DNA of 23,861 nt, from assembly GCA_019424865.1 (NCBI GenBank), contig JAHYYS010000040.1, positions 1-23,861 of the forward strand. Direction: 5' to 3'. The translations under genes and the position numbers were made by a program. The stretch comes from a bacterium (GTDB taxonomy: Bacteria > Bacillota > Clostridia > Oscillospirales > Oscillospiraceae). The notes below the pieces were generated by a model. The model made no database searches. It was not told the origin of the DNA and was given only the letters and a program-made list of their open reading frames with translations. Below, piece by piece: positions 7,648-13,712 of the stretch; position 1 is the first letter of the stretch; every line of letters begins with the position of its first letter.

Positions 7648-7677
7648 GCCGCCGCCCGAAACAGTCCGGGCGGCGGC
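7648..7677 (-). terminator. Probable terminator after degV
   Basis: Perfect 11-bp GC stem (GCCGCCGCCCG at 7648-7658 with its complement at 7667-7677) 17 bp beyond the degV stop. On the minus strand it is followed by TGTCTGTTCC, a poor U tract, so termination may be incomplete. Confidence 0.6.
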
Positions 7678-7694
7678 ACAGGGCGCAGCAGATT

Positions 7695-8558
7695 TTACGT
7701 GCGGTAAACCAGACCCACCAGGTTGGGGCCTGCGTTGATGGCGATGACACCGCCAATATAATACTCCATCGCGGGCTCTCCCCCCAGCTCCTCCCGGCAG
7801 GCAGCCAGCAGCTGATCCGCTGCGGCCTCGTTTCCGGCCCGAATCAGCAGATAGGGGGTGTCCGTCCGGCGCTCCTTCCTGCACATGGACAGCAGGGTGC
7901 CCAGGACATTTTTCTCCCCCCGCACCTTGGCGAGGATCTTCGAGTCGCCGTCCTCAAAGGTCATCACGGGCTTGAGACCCAGCGCCTCCCCCACAAAGGC
8001 CGCGGCGGCGGATACCCGGCCCGACTTTTTGGCAAAGCGCAGATCCAGCGGGCAGAACACCACCCGCACGTGATCCAGCCAGTCCTGGATAAACGCCGTA
8101 ATTTCCTCCGCCCCGGCGCCGGCGGCTGCCATTCTGGCCCCCTCCAGCACCGCCCAGCCATAGCCCATGGTATAGGTTTTGGAGTCCAGGATAAAAATCC
8201 GGAACGTCTCTCTGGCCTCGGGGTGGTCCTCGTAAAACTCCTCCCGGGCCTGCAGGGCGTTTTGATAGGTGGCGGAGCCCTTGGAGTTGATGGAGGTATG
8301 AATCAAATCTGTACAGCCCTCCTGCCAGGCCTGCTCAAAGCACTGGGTAAAGACATAGGGGTTGAGCTGGGCGTGGGTGGGAATCTGGGGGGCGGCCAGC
8401 AGCGCCTGGTAAAAGGCCTGGGGTGTAAAATCCACGCCGTCCTGATACTCCCGGTCCCCCATGGCAATGGGGAAGGGCAGCACCTGGATGCCCAGCTCCC
8501 CGGCCAGGGCGGCGGGAATGTCCGCGGCGGAGTCCGTGGTAAGTTTAATCCGAGCCAT
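7695..8558 (-). CDS. DegV family fatty-acid-binding protein
   Basis: A 287-residue DegV/FakB-type protein. Family members bind a fatty acid, and FakB proteins present it to the kinase FakA for phosphorylation before phospholipid synthesis. The N-terminal signature TTDSAADIP (7-15) and the ligand-loop region with SKGSATYQNA (about 92-101) are visible, as is the C-terminal GGVIAINAGPNLVGLVY motif. The usual Thr-Ser-Gln-Pro loop is replaced by PTHAQLNP (60-67), and the usual SSLSGTYQSA loop is diverged, so the ligand or partner may differ. AAGGAG lies five bases before the ATG. It has its own near-consensus promoter. No fakA-like kinase gene is in the window. Confidence 0.92.
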   Translation of the reverse strand: MARIKLTTDSAADIPAALAGELGIQVLPFPIAMGDREYQDGVDFTPQAFYQALLAAPQIPTHAQLNPYVFTQCFEQAWQEGCTDLIHTSINSKGSATYQNALQAREEFYEDHPEARETFRIFILDSKTYTMGYGWAVLEGARMAAAGAGAEEITAFIQDWLDHVRVVFCPLDLRFAKKSGRVSAAAAFVGEALGLKPVMTFEDGDSKILAKVRGEKNVLGTLLSMCRKERRTDTPYLLIRAGNEAAADQLLAACREELGGEPAMEYYIGGVIAINAGPNLVGLVYRT

Positions 8559-8604
8559 AGTATCTCCTTCTGTCGGGCGTCACAGCCGCCCTTTTATTTG
8601 TAAT

Positions 8605-8633
8605 ATTATCGCAAAAAGGGGGAACATTGTCAA
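8605..8633 (-). promoter_or_regulatory. Sigma-A promoter of degV
   Basis: On the minus strand a perfect TTGACA and GATAAT (five of six) are 17 bases apart, about 47 bp upstream of the degV start codon. Confidence 0.8.
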
Positions 8634-8657
8634 TGCGGGCCTGTGTACACGGCCCCG

Positions 8658-8888
8658 TCAGATTTTCCCGCTGTCAGGGGGCTGGCGCCGCTTCAGCTTT
8701 CTGCGCGTGCCGTCCGGATACTGCACATAGGTGTTCTCCAGGTGCCGGACCAGGCTCTGCTTGTGGGCGTCAATATATTCCCGGCGCAGGGCCTCCCGCT
8801 CCGCTGTCTCCTCCGCCGTCAGGCCCTCCGGCGTTTTGGCCTTTCGGGCCAGGACATTGATGCGGTCGATTTTTTCCTGGGTGATCAT
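8658..8888 (-). CDS. DUF896 family small protein (YnzC-like)
   Basis: A 76-residue, highly charged helical protein that matches DUF896 along its length: MITQEKIDRINVLARKAK, GLTAEETAEREALRREYI, then the conserved ending with YVQYPDGTRRKLKRR. In Bacillus, members are small cytoplasmic proteins (YnzC, YneB-operon relatives) of unclear function, some within the SOS regulon; no LexA box is visible here. GGAGG lies eight bases before the ATG. It follows ylmH by 66 bp with no terminator between, so the two probably share the ylmH promoter. Confidence 0.92.
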   Translation of the reverse strand: MITQEKIDRINVLARKAKTPEGLTAEETAEREALRREYIDAHKQSLVRHLENTYVQYPDGTRRKLKRRQPPDSGKI

Positions 8889-8954
8889 GCCGTCTGCCTC
8901 CTTCCTCCTTCATTTTCTCCCGGGCGGGCTGCCCCGCGCCGTTCCTCTTATTCC

Positions 8955-9755
8955 TTAAATATACCGCTCCAGCACCAGCATGGTGCGGCCCTTTCTGGAC
9001 TGGCCGGGGACCTCCTTCACCACGCACTTGCCAAGTCCGCGGCAGGTGATGACGTCCCCCTCCTCCACCTGCCGGTCCCCTTTCAGGCACTCCCGGTGGT
9101 TCACGGCCGCCTTTCCCGACGAGATATAGGCCGCGGCCTTGGACCGGGACAGGGAAAATCCCGCCGCCAGCACGGCGTCCAGCCGCGGGGAGGCCACCGT
9201 ATCCCGGATCGTCTTCACCTGCGGGGGCGCGGGGGCCAGCTGGTCCAGGGGGATCTCCTGCAGGCGCACCCTCCAGCGGCCCGCCGTCTCCCACTGGGAG
9301 AGCAGGATGGGCAGGGACTCCCGCAGCAGCAGCACCTGGCACCGGCCGGAGCCGGGCAGCAGAATGTCGCCCAGCTTCTCCCGGGTCAGCCCCAGGCCCA
9401 TCAGCGACCCCAGAATATCCCGGTGGCCCAGAGAGGCCTCCTGGGGAAACGAGGCCTCCAGCGCGGCCAGCATCCCCTCCGGGTCGCCGCGGACGTCCTC
9501 TTCCTCCTGCCAATCGGGGAGAAAGGCGCACACCGCCCGCTCCGCGCCCTCATAGCCGCCCCAGAACAGATGCCTGGGCCGGCCGCAGGCGGCCAGAAGA
9601 TCGGCTGTCAGGGCCTGCTCCCCCGGGGAGAGGAAGGGCGTATAGGCGGGGACGCCCCGGTTTTGGGCCAGCTCCAGCTTGTCCAGCACCCGGGCCAGCA
9701 GCACCCGCTCCTCCCCGCTGTGGGCGCAGCGGTCCAAAAGCTCCTTTTTGTTCAC
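8955..9755 (-). CDS. ylmH: YlmH-type S4-domain RNA-binding protein
   Basis: A 266-residue cytoplasmic protein with the YlmH architecture: an N-terminal region (VNKKELLDRCAHSGEE, PAYTPFLSPGEQ), a middle RNA-binding-like fold, and a C-terminal S4 domain (about 188-255: SPRLDAVLAAGFSLSRSKAA, SGKAAVNHRECLKGDRQVEEGDVI). YlmH proteins bind the large ribosomal subunit and are connected to ribosome quality control and to the cell-division cluster in other Firmicutes. Here the ylm/dcw neighbours are absent. The frame is open 27 codons further upstream, but GGGAGGAG lies five bases before the GTG at 9755, so that GTG is taken as the start. It is driven by a consensus promoter at 9824-9852. Confidence 0.9.
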   Translation of the reverse strand: MNKKELLDRCAHSGEERVLLARVLDKLELAQNRGVPAYTPFLSPGEQALTADLLAACGRPRHLFWGGYEGAERAVCAFLPDWQEEEDVRGDPEGMLAALEASFPQEASLGHRDILGSLMGLGLTREKLGDILLPGSGRCQVLLLRESLPILLSQWETAGRWRVRLQEIPLDQLAPAPPQVKTIRDTVASPRLDAVLAAGFSLSRSKAAAYISSGKAAVNHRECLKGDRQVEEGDVITCRGLGKCVVKEVPGQSRKGRTMLVLERYI

Positions 9756-9823
9756 GGCCTCTCCTCCCTGTATTCCTGTCCCGCGCGGCAGAACTGCGGC
9801 GCAATTTTTCAGCAGACAGTACC

Positions 9824-9852
9824 ATAGTATATGCAAACCTTCCGCTTGTCAA
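9824..9852 (-). promoter_or_regulatory. Consensus sigma-A promoter of ylmH
   Basis: On the minus strand TTGACA and TACTAT are separated by exactly 17 bases. It lies back to back with the HAD phosphatase promoter, the two -35 boxes being 20 bp apart. Confidence 0.85.
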
Positions 9853-9872
9853 TGGAGGAGCCCCCATCCGCC

Positions 9873-9901
9873 TTGACAAATCCCGGGGAAACGGCTAGAA
9901 T
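9873..9901 (+). promoter_or_regulatory. Consensus sigma-A promoter of the HAD phosphatase
   Basis: TTGACA at 9873-9878 and TAGAAT at 9896-9901 with a 17-base spacer. Transcription would start near 9908, giving a leader of about 78 nt. Confidence 0.85.
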
Positions 9902-9985
9902 TGGGTCTGCTTCTGTGGGCGGGGCGCCAGGCTGCCCGCCCCGGCGGAGGCTGAAACCACGATTGGAACGGAGGGCAAGGGCTCT

Positions 9986-10798
9986 ATGGGAAAATTTGAC
10001 GGGCTGCTGCTGGTCAGCGACTTTGACGACACCCTGTATGATGACCAGCGGCGGATCCCGGAGCGCAACCTGCGGGCCATCCAATATTTCCTGGAGGAGG
10101 GCGGCCGCTTCACCGTGGCGACCGGGCGGGCCCACCGCACCTTCGCCCCCTATGCCCATCTGGCCCCCATCAACGCGCCGGTGATTTTGTCCAATGGCTC
10201 CGCCCTGTATGACTTTCAAGCCGACCGCATGCTGGAACAGACCCTTCTGCCCCCCAGCGCCCCCTATGACTTTGCCCGGCTGCTGGAGCTTCTGCCCTCC
10301 CTGGCGGTGGAGCTCTACCACGGAGAAGACATCTATGTCTGGAACCCCAACCCCATCACCGACGCCCATATGGCCAAGGTGGGCACAGACTATACCGTCT
10401 GTCCCATTCAGGAGGCGCCCCTCCCCTGGACCAAGGCGATTTTTCAACAGGATCGCTCCGTGCTGCTCCAGGCCCAGTCCTGGCTGCTGGAGCGCTGCGG
10501 CCAGCTGTACGAGGCCATCTTTTCCAACCGGTACTATCTGGAAATCACCCTGAAGGGCAGCAGCAAGGGCGGGATGGTGACCCGTCTGGCCCATCGCCTG
10601 GGTCTGTCTCCGGAGCACATCTACTGCGTGGGGGACAACCAGAACGACATCCCCATGCTGGCCAGGTCCGCTATCCCCTTCGCCCCCGCAAACTGCGCCC
10701 AGGAGGTGCGGGACTGGGGCGCCCGGATCCTCTGCCCCTGCGAGGAGGGGGTCATCGGCGACATTGTGGACATTCTGGACCGTATTTACTCCCGGTAA
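9986..10798 (+). CDS. HAD superfamily phosphatase, Cof-type (subclass IIB)
   Basis: A 270-residue cytoplasmic phosphatase of the Cof/YidA type, which act on small phosphorylated metabolites such as sugar phosphates. The four HAD motifs are present: nucleophile block SDFDDTLYD (D12 and acid/base D14), SNGS (S69), the motif III lysine in SSKGG (K194), and GDNQND (216-221). The large C2 cap lies between motifs II and III, as expected for IIB. The substrate cannot be predicted. A GGAGGG/AAGGG stretch precedes the ATG but is not ideally spaced. It is transcribed alone between a consensus promoter and a clear terminator. Confidence 0.93.
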   Translation: MGKFDGLLLVSDFDDTLYDDQRRIPERNLRAIQYFLEEGGRFTVATGRAHRTFAPYAHLAPINAPVILSNGSALYDFQADRMLEQTLLPPSAPYDFARLLELLPSLAVELYHGEDIYVWNPNPITDAHMAKVGTDYTVCPIQEAPLPWTKAIFQQDRSVLLQAQSWLLERCGQLYEAIFSNRYYLEITLKGSSKGGMVTRLAHRLGLSPEHIYCVGDNQNDIPMLARSAIPFAPANCAQEVRDWGARILCPCEEGVIGDIVDILDRIYSR

Positions 10799-10811
10799 CC
10801 TGCAAGACCGG

Positions 10812-10843
10812 ATACGCCCCGCCTTCCGGCGGAGCGTATTTTT
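10812..10843 (+). terminator. Rho-independent terminator of the HAD phosphatase
   Basis: Stem ATACGC(C)CCGCC with GGCGG(A)GCGTAT around a TTCC loop, followed directly by five T, 14 bp past the stop codon. Confidence 0.9.
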
Positions 10844-10854
10844 GCGCCCTGCGG

Positions 10855-11132
10855 CGCGGTCTGTTTTCTTCCAAAATCTCTTTGATTTAATATCTTGTTA
10901 ACATTTTGTGTTTTGAGTATTCTCTCCATTTTGTACTAAGTTCTATAAAATTACTTTAAATTTCAAAACAATTTTCCGTTTTATTCCTTTCTCATTTTCC
11001 ATTCGTGAACGAATCATTAAATTTTTATTAATACGTGCAAAATACTCTTGTAATATTTTATCTCCGTGTTATGATATAGCAGCGTCAAAAAAATTCAAAA
11101 GCTTTTAACCACACAGCAACAAGGGTGATTTT
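10855..11132 (+). promoter_or_regulatory. AT-rich leader/control region of the GT2 gene
   Basis: About 275 bp of strongly AT-rich sequence in an otherwise GC-rich window, with no gene in it. It holds a likely promoter near its right end and an inverted repeat ATTCGT-GA-ACGAAT at 11001-11014 that could be an operator. The base composition would suit curvature, an UP element, or binding by a nucleoid protein; none of these can be shown from sequence alone. Confidence 0.5.
11048..11075 (+). promoter_or_regulatory. Probable promoter of the GT2 glycosyltransferase
   Basis: TTGTAA at 11048-11053 and TATGAT at 11070-11075 with a 16-base spacer, followed by a leader of about 50 nt to the ATG. Confidence 0.6.
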
Positions 11133-12425
11133 ATGCAGATACTTCATTTTGTGGAAGGATTTAACCTGTTTTTGGCAGTCTTGTTCTCTGTTGTCTATTT
11201 CTATCAGCTGATTTATCTGGTGTTGGGGCTGGTGCGCAAAAAGCGTCTGCACGCCGCCGAGCCGGTTCAGCTTCGCCGCTATGCCGCCGTTATCTCCGCC
11301 CGGAACGAGGCCGGGGTCATAGCGGAATTGATCCAATGTTTGAAACAGCAGAATTATCCCCGGGAATATCTTGATATCTACGTTGTCGCGGACAACTGCA
11401 CCGACCGCACTGCCCAGGTGGCCCGGCAGGCGGGCGCCATTGTGTATGAGCGCTTCAATTCCTTCCAGAAGGGAAAGGGCTACGCCCTGGACTATTTGTT
11501 CCAGACTCTGGCCCGGGAGGGCCGGGATCGCTACGCGGGTTATTTCATCTTTGACGCGGATAACCTGGTGGATCCCAACTTTGTCGCCGAGATGAACCGC
11601 GTGTTCAACAGCGGGGACTACGGCGCCATCACCTGCTACCGCAACTCCCGGAACTTCGGGGACAACTGGATTTCCGCCGGCTATGCCATCTGGTTCCTGC
11701 GGGAGGCCCGGTTCCTCAACGGCCCCAGAATGCGCCTGGGCACCAACTGCCATGTGTCGGGCACCGGCTTTCTGATTTCCGCCGATGTCATCCGCAAAAA
11801 CGGCGGCTGGCCCTTCCATCTGCTGACGGAAGATATCCAGTTCTCCGTGGACTGCGCCCTGAAGGGCTATCGCATCGGCTATTGTGAAAAGGCCGTCATC
11901 TATGACGAGCAGCCCACCACCTTCAGCCAGTCCTGGAATCAGCGGCTGCGCTGGTCCAAGGGTTTTTATCAGGTAAACGCGAAATACAGCCTGAACCTGA
12001 TACGCGGCTTTTTCAAAAAGCCCCGCCGCAGCAGCTGGTCCTGCTATGACATGTTCATGACCGTGGCCCCCGGCATGCTGCTCACGCTGTCGCTGATTGC
12101 GTTTAACGTGGTGGTGTGCCTGGCCTGTCTGTGGCAGCCCCCCTACCTGCTGGCTCTGACCATCCGCGAGGCGTCGGGCTTTATCTGGTCGGCCGTGTCC
12201 AGCTTCTACTTCGGCCTGCTGCTCTACGGCCTGCTCACCGTTTTGTGCGAGTGGAAAAACATTCAGATTCCCGCCCACAAGAAGCTGCTCTACACGGCGA
12301 CCTTCCCGATCTTCATGTTTACTTATGTCCCCATTTCCCTGGCCGCCCTGGTCCGCAAGGTGGAGTGGACTCCCATCTATCACTCCGGCGGACAGAAGTC
12401 TCTGAACAAGGCCGCCGCCAAATAA
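11133..12425 (+). CDS. Membrane glycosyltransferase family 2 (processive, BcsA-like core)
   Basis: A 430-residue inverting glycosyltransferase that should use a nucleotide sugar at the cytoplasmic face to build or modify a surface glycan. An N-terminal TM (about 10-32) leads into a GT-A domain: ISARNEAGVIAELIQCL (54-70), nucleotide-binding ADN (86-88), DAD metal site (141-143), acceptor/catalytic TED (232-234), and QRLRW (270-274), the QxxRW signature of processive GT2 enzymes. Three or so TM helices follow (about 310-334, 350-371, 386-407). No PilZ domain, synthase partner or polymerase cluster is adjacent, so the product is unknown; it may be an orphan surface-polysaccharide or glycolipid synthase. 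AAGGGTG precedes the ATG. It is monocistronic. Confidence 0.92.
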   Translation: MQILHFVEGFNLFLAVLFSVVYFYQLIYLVLGLVRKKRLHAAEPVQLRRYAAVISARNEAGVIAELIQCLKQQNYPREYLDIYVVADNCTDRTAQVARQAGAIVYERFNSFQKGKGYALDYLFQTLAREGRDRYAGYFIFDADNLVDPNFVAEMNRVFNSGDYGAITCYRNSRNFGDNWISAGYAIWFLREARFLNGPRMRLGTNCHVSGTGFLISADVIRKNGGWPFHLLTEDIQFSVDCALKGYRIGYCEKAVIYDEQPTTFSQSWNQRLRWSKGFYQVNAKYSLNLIRGFFKKPRRSSWSCYDMFMTVAPGMLLTLSLIAFNVVVCLACLWQPPYLLALTIREASGFIWSAVSSFYFGLLLYGLLTVLCEWKNIQIPAHKKLLYTATFPIFMFTYVPISLAALVRKVEWTPIYHSGGQKSLNKAAAK

Positions 12426-12474
12426 GGTTTCCTGTCCAAAAACAAAGGGATGTCCTTCCCTCTGAAACTTTCAG

Positions 12475-12519
12475 CAAGAGGCAGGCCGCTTGGAATCCAA
12501 GCGGCCTGCCTCTTGTTTT
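12475..12519 (+). terminator. Strong rho-independent terminator of the GT2 gene
   Basis: Perfect 19-bp stem (12475-12493 with 12497-12515, AAT loop) followed by TTTT, 50 bp after the stop. It also separates this gene from the convergent tetR gene. Confidence 0.92.
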
Positions 12520-12572
12520 CAAACGCTGTATGCACTGCCCCGGCCGCGCCGCCGGCGGGCCGGGATGTCCTT

Positions 12573-13184
12573 TTATTTCCGGGGGCGCCTGATATCCGGG
12601 CATGAACCGCTCAGCCGAAGGGCCGCCCCCCGGATGTGGTCCCGCAAGATCCTGTCCACCAGCCGGGTCAGCTCCTCGGGTGTCTCCTGGATCTCGCCCA
12701 GCAGCCAGTCCTCCACCATGCTCACCAGCGCCCCGATATAAAATTGGGTCAGCAGGGCCAGCTCCCGCTCGCCGCCCTGATAGTTCAGCTCTGCCGCAAT
12801 CGATCGGATGGTATTTTGGATCATGACCTGGATATCTGTCTGAAAAAAGGCTTTCAGATGGTCCCGCCCCATGGAGCGCAGCGCGCACAGACAGACCGCC
12901 CGGTTCTCCTGAAGGTACTGAAACAGCTGGAGAAACCCGTCCTGCCACAGCATCACGCCCTCGTGCTCCCGAAGCAGGGCCACCGCCTCTTCCTCAAACA
13001 TCCAGCGCACCGCGTCATAGATGTCCTCAAAGTGATAGTAAAAATGCTGCCGCGCCATGCCGCAGGTTTTCATCACTTCCGCAACCGTGATTTTATTCAG
13101 CGGCTTGTGCGCCATCAGGCCTTTCAGTGCAGAGCAAATCTCCACCTTGGCCGCATAGCCCGCCTCGTAAGTTCTTTTTCCCAT
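12573..13184 (-). CDS. TetR/AcrR family transcriptional regulator (DhaS-like)
   Basis: A 203-residue regulator with an N-terminal TetR helix-turn-helix (about residues 10-55: ICSALKGLMAHKPLNKITVAEVMKTCGMARQHFYYHF) and a C-terminal helical ligand/dimer domain of the type found in DhaS-like regulators (QFYIGALVSMVEDWLLG). It probably represses itself and the divergent MMPL operon by binding the dyad between them, released by an unknown small molecule. The ATG at 13184 has GGAGG four bases upstream; an in-frame ATG seven codons earlier at 13205 is possible but has only a poor ribosome site. The gene is convergent with the GT2 gene. Confidence 0.92.
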   Translation of the reverse strand: MGKRTYEAGYAAKVEICSALKGLMAHKPLNKITVAEVMKTCGMARQHFYYHFEDIYDAVRWMFEEEAVALLREHEGVMLWQDGFLQLFQYLQENRAVCLCALRSMGRDHLKAFFQTDIQVMIQNTIRSIAAELNYQGGERELALLTQFYIGALVSMVEDWLLGEIQETPEELTRLVDRILRDHIRGAALRLSGSCPDIRRPRK

Positions 13185-13226
13185 TTTGCCTCCACGAGCC
13201 ACCATCTTGTTTCCGCGTTCCGTTTC

Positions 13227-13255
13227 AGTATAGCATAGCCGCCTGAAAAAGTCAC
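13227..13255 (-). promoter_or_regulatory. Probable promoter of tetR-type regulator
   Basis: On the minus strand GTGACT and TATACT are 17 bases apart. The -35 abuts the 56-bp dyad at 13256-13311, so a bound repressor would sit against polymerase. Confidence 0.6.
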
Positions 13256-13311
13256 AGGTGCAATCTGGGGGCGGGTGTCAGAATTCTGACACCCGCCCCC
13301 AACCTGCACCT
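13256..13311. promoter_or_regulatory. 56-bp dyad, likely TetR operator
   Basis: A perfect 36-bp palindrome (13266-13301) centred on GAATTC, with core GTGTCAGAATTCTGACAC, is extended after a 3-bp mismatch by outer arms AGGTGCA and TGCACCT. It lies in the divergent region between the regulator and the 100-aa/MMPL/GLUG genes. The TGTCA/TGACA core resembles operators of TetR-family proteins. The outer GC-rich arms could equally form an mRNA hairpin. Confidence 0.65.
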
Positions 13312-13369
13312 TGCATCCCGCCCCCGGGTCCGCTAAGCTGATAGAAATATGGAAAGGAGCCAGCGGAGT

Positions 13370-13672
13370 ATGATAGAACAATATCAGGTGATTCTGCACA
13401 GCCAGATGGGCCCCCGCGCGGGCGAGCTGACACTCCGGTACGAGGGGACGCTTGTTCAGGGCTCTCTGAAGCTGGTGGGCCATCTCAACCCTGTCCAGGG
13501 GGTCCGGGCCGGAGACGGGACCCTCCATCTCTTCCACCCCATCCAAACAGCGGTCAGCACCTTTCCCTGTGAGACCGTGCTGGAGCTGAAGGGCAGCCAT
13601 CTGGACGGCGTAACCACGGCGGAATCCTGTCAGATGCGCTGGGAGGGCACCCGCATGCCCCCGGAGTCATGA
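13370..13672 (+). CDS. Small beta-rich protein of unknown function, first gene of the MMPL operon
   Basis: A 100-residue protein with no signal peptide and no TM. Its sequence alternates polar and apolar residues in repeated short strands (YQVILHSQMGPRAGELTLRYEG, GSLKLVGHLNPVQG, ETVLELKGSHLDGV), suggesting a small beta-barrel or beta-sandwich, conceivably lipid-binding. I do not know a named family. The frame also opens at 13349, but AAAGGAG is ten bases from the ATG at 13370 and nothing precedes the earlier one. It ends 40 bp before the MMPL start, so it is probably co-transcribed with it and controlled by the divergent TetR. Confidence 0.75.
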   Translation: MIEQYQVILHSQMGPRAGELTLRYEGTLVQGSLKLVGHLNPVQGVRAGDGTLHLFHPIQTAVSTFPCETVLELKGSHLDGVTTAESCQMRWEGTRMPPES

Positions 13673-13712
13673 CCCCATTTCATTTTCTGTATGCCCTGGA
13701 GGAGTTAAAACC

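Noticed and set aside
11001..11014. ATTCGT-GA-ACGAAT considered as a LexA/SOS box
   Set aside because: It lacks the CGAAC-4 nt-GTTCG spacing and bases of the Gram-positive box; kept only as a generic inverted repeat.
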